Source: JAYGED01 sp046582565 (GTDB taxonomy: Bacteria; Pseudomonadota; Alphaproteobacteria; JAAXGF01). From it: DNA of 13,524 nt. The position numbers and the translations under genes are program-made. The notes beneath the pieces are model-generated. The model saw nothing but the letters and a program-made list of their open reading frames with translations. It was not told where the DNA came from and made no database searches. Below are positions 7,178 through 13,350 of the stretch, in pieces. The first letter of the stretch is position 1; each line of letters starts with the position of its first letter. The DNA lies in assembly GCA_046582565.1 (NCBI GenBank), contig JAYGED010000043.1, forward strand, positions 1-13,524, written 5' to 3'.

Positions 7178-8194
7178 ATGCCGGGTGGCCGGCATCATTG
7201 GTGGGCTGCGGCGGGGCTGATCATTGCCCTTCCGGTGCTGGCCTGGGTGTTGTGGCGCGTCGATCTGGACCGCCTGCTGCGAGTCGACGCCGACGCCGAT
7301 TTTAAGTTTTGATTGCTACTGCCCCTGATCATTGCCGGCGAGCAAATTATCCGGGCATGGAAATGGCGGCAGTTGCTGTTTGATATCCGCCTGGTCAGGA
7401 CGCTCAGGCTTTTCGCGGCCATCATGGCCGGCTATTTCGCCACCATCATCATTCCCTTCGGCATCAGCCCCCTGATCCGCTCCTGGCTTGTCGCCCGCCG
7501 AGAATCCCTGACCGTGGCCGCGGTGCTGGCGACCGCGGCGATCGACCGCATAGTCGATGGGGTGATCTTCTCGGGCTTCGTCGCCGCCGCCCTGGTGTTT
7601 GCCGCGGCGCCCGACCCGGAGGGGACAATTCGTCTCGGTCTGATGACCGCCGGTGGTGGCAGCTTCATCCTGTTTGTGTTGCTGCTGGTCCTGCTCGCCC
7701 GTTTCAAGGCCGGTCGCGCCGTTCCCGGGAGCAAGCTGGCAATGGGGCTCGTCGGCCGCCTGCCGGATCGTATGGCCGAGCCGGTCAGGCGCTTCCTCAG
7801 CGCCTTTGTCACGGGGATTCTGTGGCCACGCTCAGCCTTGCGCGGCGTTGGTATCCTGCTGGCCAGCGCGGTGATGAAAATCTCGGCGATGACGCATTTT
7901 CTATGGGCGGGTCTCGCCTTCGGGGTGGTGCTCAACCAGGCGGACTATCTTTTTCTGATGGTGTTCCTGGGGTTTCTCCACATCTTCATCCATTTCACCA
8001 GGATCCCCGGCGGCGTGACCCTGGGCGCTATTTTCGCGCTTGAGCTTTTGGGGGTTGCTGAAGAGCAGGCCCTGGCCATGGCCCTGATCGTCCAGGCGAC
8101 AGCCATGCTGGCCGTGACCGTTATCGGCGCCGTGGCGCTCTGGCGCTCGGGCGTCGCTCTTGATGATTTGCGGAAGGTTAGCGCGCAGGCGTAG
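7178..8194 (+). pseudogene. flippase-like / lysylphosphatidylglycerol synthase TM-domain protein (UPF0104) with in-frame TGA
   Basis: One frame runs from ATG 7178 to TAG 8192-8194 and is interrupted by a single TGA at 7310-7312, giving 44 codons and then 293 codons of conserved protein. The second part has many hydrophobic segments and the family pattern: GEQIIRAWKWRQLL, GYFATIIIPFGISPLIRSWL, VLATAAIDRIVDGVIFSGF, FLGFLHIFIHFTRIPGGVTLG. Proteins of this family (LPG_synthase_TM, AglD-like) are polytopic inner-membrane proteins, some linked to lipid or polyprenyl-linked sugar transport. No catalytic aminoacyl-transfer domain is present. The TGA falls at the start of the second membrane segment. 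TGA is the normal stop of cobS, cobT, the acyl-CoA synthetase gene and pdxY here, so recoding to Trp is unlikely. A short product from an internal TTG or other start is possible but would lack the first helix. Confidence 0.78.
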
Positions 8195-8205
8195 ACTCAG
8201 GTGGC

Positions 8206-8496
8206 TTAGGCGGCGGCTGCGCTGGCCTTCTGGATGCGGCGCTTGAGGCGCCGGGCGTTGAGCGACAGCTTGTCGTCGCTGGCGTCCAGCAGGAAGGCGT
8301 CGATGCCGCCCTTTTTCTCGACCGTACGAATGGCATGGGCGGTGACTCTCAGACGCAGGGATTGCCCCAGGGCGTCGCTCAACAGCGAGACATGCTGCAG
8401 GTTCGGCAGGTACCGCCGGCGCGTCTTGTTATGGGCGTGACTGACGTTATTTCCGGTCAGCACGCCTTTGCCGGTCAGCTCGCAGCGTCGGGCCAT
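8206..8496 (-). CDS. rpmB: 50S ribosomal protein L28
   Basis: The 96-residue basic protein opens MARRCELTGKGVLTGNNVSH and continues AHNKTRRRYLPNLQ, the L28 signature. It is a structural component of the large ribosomal subunit. It has only one Cys near the start and no CxxC pairs, so it is the zinc-independent form. The Ala-rich C-terminal tail (KASAAAA) is a minor extension. The start is supported by GAGGA (8505-8509 on the complement) 8 bases upstream. Two candidate promoters lie behind it. The gene is convergent with the flippase-like gene, 11 bases apart, with no visible terminator. Confidence 0.97.
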   Translation of the reverse strand: MARRCELTGKGVLTGNNVSHAHNKTRRRYLPNLQHVSLLSDALGQSLRLRVTAHAIRTVEKKGGIDAFLLDASDDKLSLNARRLKRRIQKASAAAA

Positions 8497-8532
8497 AAGT
8501 CGTATCCTCAGGTTCGGGAGAGTAGTCCGCGA

Positions 8533-8561
8533 TTTTTAGGCCAGCCACGCCCCATCGTCAA
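8533..8561 (-). promoter_or_regulatory. proximal candidate promoter of rpmB
   Basis: On the complement, TTGACG (8556-8561, 5 of 6 to consensus) and TAAAAA (8533-8538, 4 of 6) are separated by exactly 17 bases. Transcription would start near 8525, leaving a leader of about 30 bases with the Shine-Dalgarno. Confidence 0.55.
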
Positions 8562-8579
8562 GGCCTATCACCGCAGGGT

Positions 8580-8607
8580 AGTATAGGCGGACACAACTGG
8601 GTTTCAA
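8580..8607 (-). promoter_or_regulatory. distal candidate promoter of rpmB
   Basis: On the complement, TTGAAA (8602-8607) and TATACT (8580-8585) are separated by 16 bases, each matching 5 of 6 consensus positions. This is the best sigma70-like match I saw in the window. The leader would be about 77 bases. It may act in tandem with the proximal promoter at 8533-8561. Confidence 0.55.
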
Positions 8608-8625
8608 ATTGGGGTGCGATTTGCC

Positions 8626-9087
8626 ATGACCTCGGAAAAAAATATTGCGATCCGCCAGCTTCGCCGCAAAGATTATCCCGCTTGGTTGCCGCTTTGGGAG
8701 GCTAACAACGATAACAGCCTGTCGCGCAAGCAGGCGGATGAGACCTGGAAAAAACTTACCACCAAGAGCGATCCCATATTCGGCTTGGGGCTGTGGCTCG
8801 ACGGCGCTTTGATCGGCATCCTGCATTACAGCCTGCATCCGGTGACGGCGCGCGCCACTGACGTCTGCTTCATGCAGGATATTTTCATCACGCCTTCGCA
8901 ACGTAAGCTCGGCTTTGCGAAAATCTTCTTAGGCGAGCTGTTCACCATGGCCAAGGCGAAAGACTGGGGGTGGATTTATTGGTTTGCCCTGGAAAGTGAC
9001 CATGCCGCCCAGGCGCTATACAAAAAAATCGGCGTCAAGATGGAAATGAGCGTTCATATGCACATTCCATCCATTTTAATGATCTGA
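8626..9087 (+). CDS. GNAT family N-acetyltransferase
   Basis: This 153-residue cytoplasmic protein has the GNAT layout: an N-terminal strand (IAIRQLRRKDYPAWLPLWEA), a central GALIGILHYSLH strand, acetyl-CoA binding motif A at DIFITPSQRKLGFAKIFL (Q/R-x-x-G-x-A pattern), and the C-terminal ESDHAAQALYKKIGVK segment. The acceptor substrate cannot be told. I chose ATG 8626; GTG 8614 is an alternative that starts within a GGGGTG run. The gene looks less GC-rich than its neighbours, with many AAA, ATT and TTT codons, which may mean a different origin. Its 3' end overlaps the 3' end of the convergent meaB by 12 bases. It is divergent from rpmB, and its promoter would lie in the same short gap. Confidence 0.85.
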   Translation: MTSEKNIAIRQLRRKDYPAWLPLWEANNDNSLSRKQADETWKKLTTKSDPIFGLGLWLDGALIGILHYSLHPVTARATDVCFMQDIFITPSQRKLGFAKIFLGELFTMAKAKDWGWIYWFALESDHAAQALYKKIGVKMEMSVHMHIPSILMI

Positions 9088-10107
9088 GGTGAAGGCTGCC
9101 AGCAGGTAACGGGCGGCGGCGTGGGGCGTGGTGGCGCCACGGGCCACCTCGTCTTCGAGCGTGTTGAGCAGGGAAGCCACCGCCGGGTCCGCCTTGAAGG
9201 CTGCCATCAGGCCGTCGCCGAGTTCATTCCACAGTATGGCTCGCGATTGCCGCGCCCGACGCTCGGCGATGCCCTGATCCGGCCCGAGCGCCGCGCGGTG
9301 CGCCACCACACTGTCCCAGATTTCACCGATGCCGGTCTTCTCCAGGGCCGATGCCGCCAAAACAGGGGGCTTCCAGCGCGGATCGTTCGCGCGCAGCAGG
9401 CCCAGCGCCCCGGTATATTCCGCCTGCATGCGGCGGGCGGCGTCGGCCAGGGCGCCATCGCATTTATTGACCACCAGGATGTCGGCAAGCTCGACGATGC
9501 CTTTCTTGAGGCCCTGAAGCTCGTCGCCGCCGCCCGGCGCCAGCAGCAGCAAAAACACATCGACCATGTCGGCGACGGCGGTCTCGGACTGGCCGACGCC
9601 GACGGTCTCGACGATGATCACATCGTAGCCCGCCGCCTCGCAGATCAGGATCGCCTCGCCCGTTCGCCGCGCCACGCCGCCCAGGGTTTCGCCCGCCGGC
9701 GAGGGCCGGATGTAGGCGTCTTCCGAGCGGGCGAGAACCTCCATGCGCGTCTTGTCGCCGAGCAGGGAGCCGCCGCCGCGCTTGCTCGACGGATCGACCG
9801 CCAACACGGCGACCCGGTGGCCGCTATCGATCAGGCTCAGCCCGAAGACCTCGATGAAGGTGGATTTGCCGACCCCCGGCGCGCCGGTGATGCCGATCCG
9901 GTTGGCCTTGCCGGTTTCCTTGCTGGTTTCCGGGCCGGTTTCCTGGCCGGGCTGGGGCAGCAGGGCAGCCAGCAGCAGCTCCTGCGCGCGGTCCCGGTCG
10001 TCATGGCGCAGGGATTCGATCAGGGTGATTGCCCGCGCCAAGGCGCGCCGGTCGCCGGCGATAACCGCTTCGGCGAGGCTCCCAATATGATCGTATTTAT
10101 CGCTCAT
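9076..10107 (-). CDS. meaB: MeaB/ArgK-type GTPase, methylmalonyl-CoA mutase chaperone
   Basis: This G3E-class GTPase protects and reactivates B12-dependent methylmalonyl-CoA mutase and gates cofactor loading. The older name ArgK reflects a mistaken kinase role. In 343 residues it shows Walker A GAPGVGKST (75-83), VDPSSKRGGGSLLGDKTRM (104-122), RPSPAGETLGG, the switch-like ETVGVGQSE (167-175) and NKCD (214-217), all intact. Between the N-terminal helices and the P-loop is a short low-complexity stretch (ETGPETSKETGK, 56-67) encoded by a 12-bp tandem repeat. It follows the SCO gene after 4 bases and has no Shine-Dalgarno, so coupled translation is likely. No mutase gene is in the window. Confidence 0.93.
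   Translation of the reverse strand: MSDKYDHIGSLAEAVIAGDRRALARAITLIESLRHDDRDRAQELLLAALLPQPGQETGPETSKETGKANRIGITGAPGVGKSTFIEVFGLSLIDSGHRVAVLAVDPSSKRGGGSLLGDKTRMEVLARSEDAYIRPSPAGETLGGVARRTGEAILICEAAGYDVIIVETVGVGQSETAVADMVDVFLLLLAPGGGDELQGLKKGIVELADILVVNKCDGALADAARRMQAEYTGALGLLRANDPRWKPPVLAASALEKTGIGEIWDSVVAHRAALGPDQGIAERRARQSRAILWNELGDGLMAAFKADPAVASLLNTLEDEVARGATTPHAAARYLLAAFTSDH
9911..9946. repeat. three-copy 12-bp tandem repeat within meaB
   Basis: The units CCGGTTTCCTTG, CTGGTTTCCGGG and CCGGTTTCCTGG lie head to tail, in phase with the codons, and encode the ETGP/ETSK/ETGK linker before the P-loop. The copies differ at a few bases, so this is a diverged in-frame expansion. Confidence 0.8.
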
Positions 10108-10111
10108 GGCG

Positions 10112-10726
10112 CTAATGCGTATCGTTTGTCAGGGCATTGATATGAAAGATGATATTTACGGGGTCGACCTTGAGCCCATGATAGCGGGCGCGCAGCGTGC
10201 CGCTTTTGTCGATCACATGGGTAACCACCCCATGCATCAAATAGCCTTCTTCTCCTGGGGAGAACTTGAGGCCGTAGTCCCAGGCCAGGCCCCGTGTTGC
10301 TTGCACGGCTCCGGTGAGAAAAATCCAATTGGCCGGGTCCAGGCCCTGCGCTTCGCCGTACTCGTCCATGAGCTGGGGGCTATCGCGCTCCGGGTCCGTG
10401 GTGATGCTGATGAACTGCACCATGTCCGCCATGGCGGTGCGGTTGATTTGCGCCTGCAGCTCGGCGATCAGCGCCGAATGGAGCGGGCAGACATCCGGGC
10501 AGCTCGCGTAGATGAAGTTGAGCACGACGACTTGGCCCTGGAAGTCGGCGAAGCTCACTGAGCGGCCCTGGGTATCCGTCAGAGTGAACGGCGGCGCCGG
10601 ACGCTCGACGATCTGGACGTAGGTCTCGCGCGCGCGCAGCGAGTCCTCCAGATCTTTCAGGGAATGCGCCCATGCGGTGCTGGCGGTGAGTGCAATTGCG
10701 GTTACCATGGTCATGACATATTTCAT
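10112..10726 (-). CDS. SCO1/SenC family protein
   Basis: SCO proteins are thioredoxin-fold copper chaperones or thiol reductases used in maturing the CuA centre of cytochrome c oxidase. The 204-residue product starts with a short signal (MKYVMTMVTAIALTASTAWA-HS), so it acts in the periplasm. It has PAPPFTLTDTQGRSVSF, the CxxxC copper site C76-PDV-C80 inside FIYASCPDVCP, ITTDPERDSP, and H165 in YLMHGVVTHVID, at the expected distance from the conserved ID for the third copper ligand. All three ligands are present. The start ATG 10726 has no Shine-Dalgarno, and a perfect palindrome abuts it. A longer start near 10783 would run into the divergent gene and has no signal-like sequence. It lies 4 bases upstream of meaB, probably in one operon. 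No oxidase genes are nearby. Confidence 0.9.
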   Translation of the reverse strand: MKYVMTMVTAIALTASTAWAHSLKDLEDSLRARETYVQIVERPAPPFTLTDTQGRSVSFADFQGQVVVLNFIYASCPDVCPLHSALIAELQAQINRTAMADMVQFISITTDPERDSPQLMDEYGEAQGLDPANWIFLTGAVQATRGLAWDYGLKFSPGEEGYLMHGVVTHVIDKSGTLRARYHGLKVDPVNIIFHINALTNDTH

Positions 10727-10744
10727 GGGTGTTAGATAACACCC
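10727..10744. promoter_or_regulatory. perfect palindrome in the SCO / acyl-CoA synthetase divergent spacer
   Basis: GGGTGTTA-GA-TAACACCC has perfect 8-bp arms around a 2-base centre. It begins directly beside the SCO start codon and lies 31 bases before the divergent GTG start. It has the size and symmetry of a dimeric repressor site; as RNA it would form a hairpin touching the SCO AUG. A weak SCO promoter reading (TTGCGG 10756-10761, 17 bases, TATCTA 10733-10738 on the complement) would place the -10 box inside it. Confidence 0.5.
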
Positions 10745-10775
10745 CGGTGACGCAACCGCAATTTGGAGGAACGGC

Positions 10776-12437
10776 GTGCGCAAGGGTGGTGACAGTTATG
10801 ATGCGGTCTATCGGGACTTCCGCTGGGATATTCCGGCGCGCTACAACATCGGCGTCGATATCTGCGACAAATGGGTCGCCAAGGGCGAGGGCGACCGGCT
10901 GGCGCTGATCCATGAGACCGCCGACGGCGCGGTCGAGACCTACAGCTTCGCCCGCCTCAAGAGCCTGTCCGACCGCTTCGCATGCGCCTTACGCCGGCTC
11001 GGTCTTGCGCGCGGCGAGCGCTTGGCTATTCTGCTCGCCCAGGGGCCGGAGACGGCGGTCGCCCATATCGCCGCCTACAAGCTGGGCGTCGTGGTAATGC
11101 CGCTGTTCACCCTGTTCGGCCCCGACGCCCTGGAATTCAGGCTCGCCAACAGCGGCGCCAAGGCGATCATCAGCGATTCTGAGAACCTGGCCAAGGTCAC
11201 CCCCCTGCTCGATCGATTGCCGGCCCTCGAAATTCTTATTTCTACAGACGGTGGCGCCGGTGGCGCCGGCGGCGATGCGGCGCATGATTATGGCGGCCTC
11301 ATCGACGGCGCGGCTGACGGCCTAGTCCCCCTCGATACCGCCGCCGAAGACCCGGCTATGATCGTCTATACCTCGGGCACCACCGGGCCGCCCAAGGGCG
11401 CGCTGCACGCCCATCGCGTGCTGCTCGGCCATCTGCCCGGCATCCAGGCGCATCACGAGCATTTCCCGCAAGAGGGCGATCTCTGCTGGACGCCCGCCGA
11501 TTGGGCCTGGGTCGGCGGCCTGCTCAATGTGGTGTTTCCCGCCTGGCATTACGGCGTGCCGGTGGTGGCCAACCGCAGGGGCAAGTTCGACGGGGCGCGC
11601 GCCTTCGAGTTGATCGCCCGCCATGGGGTGCGCAATTGCTTCCTGCCGCCGACCGCGCTCAAGATGATGCGTCAGGTCGCCGATCCCGCGCCGGTGAATT
11701 TACGCAGCGTCGGCTCGGGCGGCGAGAGCCTGGGGACCGATTTGCTGGCCTGGGGCGAGGCGGTGCTCGGCCTCACCATCAACGAGTTCTACGGCCAGAC
11801 CGAGGCCAACCTGATCCTGTCGAACAGCGCCGGGCTGATGCCGGTCAAGGCGGGCTCCATGGGCCGCCCGGTGCCGGGCCATGAGGTGGCGGTGGTCGAT
11901 GAGGCCGGCGCCGTACTCGATATCGGCCACGTCGGTCAGGTCGCGGTGCGCCGCCCCGATCCGGTGATGTTTCTCGAATATTGGGACGATGCGCCCGCCA
12001 CCGCCGACAAGTTCATCGGTGACTGGTGCCTGACCGGCGATCTCGCGCGCGTCGATGAGGACGGCTACTTCTGGTTCGTCGGGCGTAACGACGATGTCAT
12101 CACCAGCGCCGGTTATCGCATCGGCCCGGCGGAAATCGAAGATTGCCTGATGAAGCACCCGGCGGTCGCCATGGCCGCCGCCGTCGGCATACCCGATGCG
12201 ATGCGCACGGAAATCATCAAGGCGTTTATCGTGCCTGCGCCCGGGATCGTAGGCACCGAAAACCTCGCCCGCGACATCCAGGATCATGTGAAATCCCAAC
12301 TCGCCGCCCATGAATATCCCCGCCAGGTCGAATTCGTCACCGAGCTGCCGCTCACTGCCACCGGCAAGATCATGCGCCGCCTGCTGCGCGATAGAGAAAT
12401 AACCCCGATGCAACCCGAAGCCGGAGATGATCCATGA
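10776..12437 (+). CDS. AMP-forming acyl-CoA synthetase
   Basis: This ANL-superfamily enzyme activates a carboxylic acid to acyl-CoA through an acyl-adenylate. The 553-residue protein has the P-loop IVYTSGTTGPPKG (196-208), the adenine-binding EFYGQTEANL, the hinge-region TGDLARVDEDGYFWFVGRNDD, and the C-terminal catalytic Lys in TATGK (about 531). The opening DFRWDIPARYNIG and overall length resemble medium-chain/ACSM-like acyl-CoA synthetases, but the acid cannot be fixed from sequence. Start GTG 10776 is well supported by GGAGG (10765-10769), 6 bases upstream. A Gly-rich insert (GGAGGAGG, near 159-166) is encoded by a short GGTGGCGCC repeat. It is divergent from SCO across 49 bases and runs into pdxY, whose upstream in-frame ATG (12427) overlaps its end. 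Confidence 0.92.
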   Translation: MRKGGDSYDAVYRDFRWDIPARYNIGVDICDKWVAKGEGDRLALIHETADGAVETYSFARLKSLSDRFACALRRLGLARGERLAILLAQGPETAVAHIAAYKLGVVVMPLFTLFGPDALEFRLANSGAKAIISDSENLAKVTPLLDRLPALEILISTDGGAGGAGGDAAHDYGGLIDGAADGLVPLDTAAEDPAMIVYTSGTTGPPKGALHAHRVLLGHLPGIQAHHEHFPQEGDLCWTPADWAWVGGLLNVVFPAWHYGVPVVANRRGKFDGARAFELIARHGVRNCFLPPTALKMMRQVADPAPVNLRSVGSGGESLGTDLLAWGEAVLGLTINEFYGQTEANLILSNSAGLMPVKAGSMGRPVPGHEVAVVDEAGAVLDIGHVGQVAVRRPDPVMFLEYWDDAPATADKFIGDWCLTGDLARVDEDGYFWFVGRNDDVITSAGYRIGPAEIEDCLMKHPAVAMAAAVGIPDAMRTEIIKAFIVPAPGIVGTENLARDIQDHVKSQLAAHEYPRQVEFVTELPLTATGKIMRRLLRDREITPMQPEAGDDP

Positions 12438-12445
12438 TCCGGCCA

Positions 12446-12500
12446 GCGCCATGCCAACCTGCGCCATGCCAAAAAGCATAATGCCAAAAAGCACAATGAA
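12446..12500 (+). repeat. 15-bp tandem repeat reiterating the pdxY start codon
   Basis: Units at 12446 (GCGCCATGCCAACCT), 12461 (GCGCCATGCCAAAAA) and 12476 (GCATAATGCCAAAAA), plus a partial fourth unit at 12491 (GCACAATGAA), each carry an ATG in the same frame (12451, 12466, 12481, 12496). The last ATG opens the conserved pdxY protein. Confidence 0.85.
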
Positions 12501-13350
12501 CGTCCTCTCCATCCAATCCATGGTGTCCTATGGCCATGTGGGCAACAGCGCCGCCACCCTGCCCCTGCAACGGCTCGGCATCGGCGTCTGGCCGGTCCAT
12601 ACCACCCATCTATCGAACCATCTCGGGCATCCCAGCTGGCGCGGTGGGCCTGCGGATACCGCCGTTGTCGCCGACATCGTCGCCGGCATCGGGGAGCTCG
12701 GCGTGCTCGGCGAATGCGATGCCCTGCTGTCGGGGTTTCTCGGCAGCGCCAGCCTGGGCGCTGTGGTGTCGGACGCCCTCGACGCCCTGCGCGCCGTCAA
12801 TCCTGAAGCCCTGTTCGCCCTCGATCCGGTGATCGGCGACGACGGCAACGAAATCTATGTCCCCGGCGGGGTGCCGGAATATTTGCGCGACGTGCTGCTG
12901 CCCCGCGCCGATATCATCACCCCAAATCGCTACGAGGTGGAATATCTCACCGGACGCCGGATCACAGGCATCGAGGACGCCCTCGCAGGCATGGCGGAAT
13001 TGCGCGAGCGCGGCCCCGGCCTGGTCGTCGCCACCTCGATCCCCGACGCCAACGACGCGGGCGCCGTCATCACCCTGGCGGCCGATGACGAGGCCGCCTG
13101 GCTGGTCCGCTCACCGCGCCTGGAGACCGCCGTGCACGGCGCCGGCGACGTGTTCTCGGCTCTGTTCCTCGGCCATACTTTGCACGGTGTGGCCCCCGGC
13201 GAGGCCTTGTCCCTGACGGTCTCGTCGCTCCATGCGGTGCTGGCGGCCACCGCCGAGGCGGGGGCGCGCGAGATGCTCCTGGTCGAGACCCAGGACGCCC
13301 TGGCAAAGCCACCCGAACGGTTCCCCGCCGAACGTCTGATTTTGGGCTGA
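12496..13350 (+). CDS. pdxY: pyridoxal kinase
   Basis: This ribokinase-superfamily kinase phosphorylates pyridoxal (and often related vitamers) to PLP in the B6 salvage pathway. The 284-residue sequence starts MNVLSIQSMVSYGHVGNSAA and has VWPVHTTHLSNH, CDALLSGFLGSA, LFALDPVIGDDG, ADIITPNRYEVEYLTG, and the catalytic anion-hole motif GAGD (215-218, D218 as base). Length and motifs fit PdxY/PdxK, and I favour PdxY. I chose ATG 12496 because the conserved protein begins there. Three in-frame ATGs from the 15-bp repeat, plus one at 12427, could add up to 23 residues of unconserved MPKS-type sequence. No clear Shine-Dalgarno precedes any of them, so coupling to the synthetase gene that ends at 12437 is likely. 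Confidence 0.93.
   Translation: MNVLSIQSMVSYGHVGNSAATLPLQRLGIGVWPVHTTHLSNHLGHPSWRGGPADTAVVADIVAGIGELGVLGECDALLSGFLGSASLGAVVSDALDALRAVNPEALFALDPVIGDDGNEIYVPGGVPEYLRDVLLPRADIITPNRYEVEYLTGRRITGIEDALAGMAELRERGPGLVVATSIPDANDAGAVITLAADDEAAWLVRSPRLETAVHGAGDVFSALFLGHTLHGVAPGEALSLTVSSLHAVLAATAEAGAREMLLVETQDALAKPPERFPAERLILG

Noticed and set aside
7310..7312. TGA read as Trp or selenocysteine
   Set aside because: Neighbouring genes end with TGA and use TGG for Trp; no selenocysteine context or family precedent was seen.
9121..10140. 339-codon plus-strand open frame opposite meaB
   Set aside because: It is a shadow of meaB, which has all GTPase motifs; the plus-strand product has no known motif.
11246..11275. 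GGTGGCGCC repeat in the acyl-CoA synthetase gene as a mobile or regulatory repeat
   Set aside because: It has only two to three in-frame units giving a Gly/Ala loop, common in GC-rich coding DNA.
11700..12521. 273-codon minus-strand frame opposite the acyl-CoA synthetase gene
   Set aside because: It is antisense to the conserved C-terminal domain and lacks a start signal.
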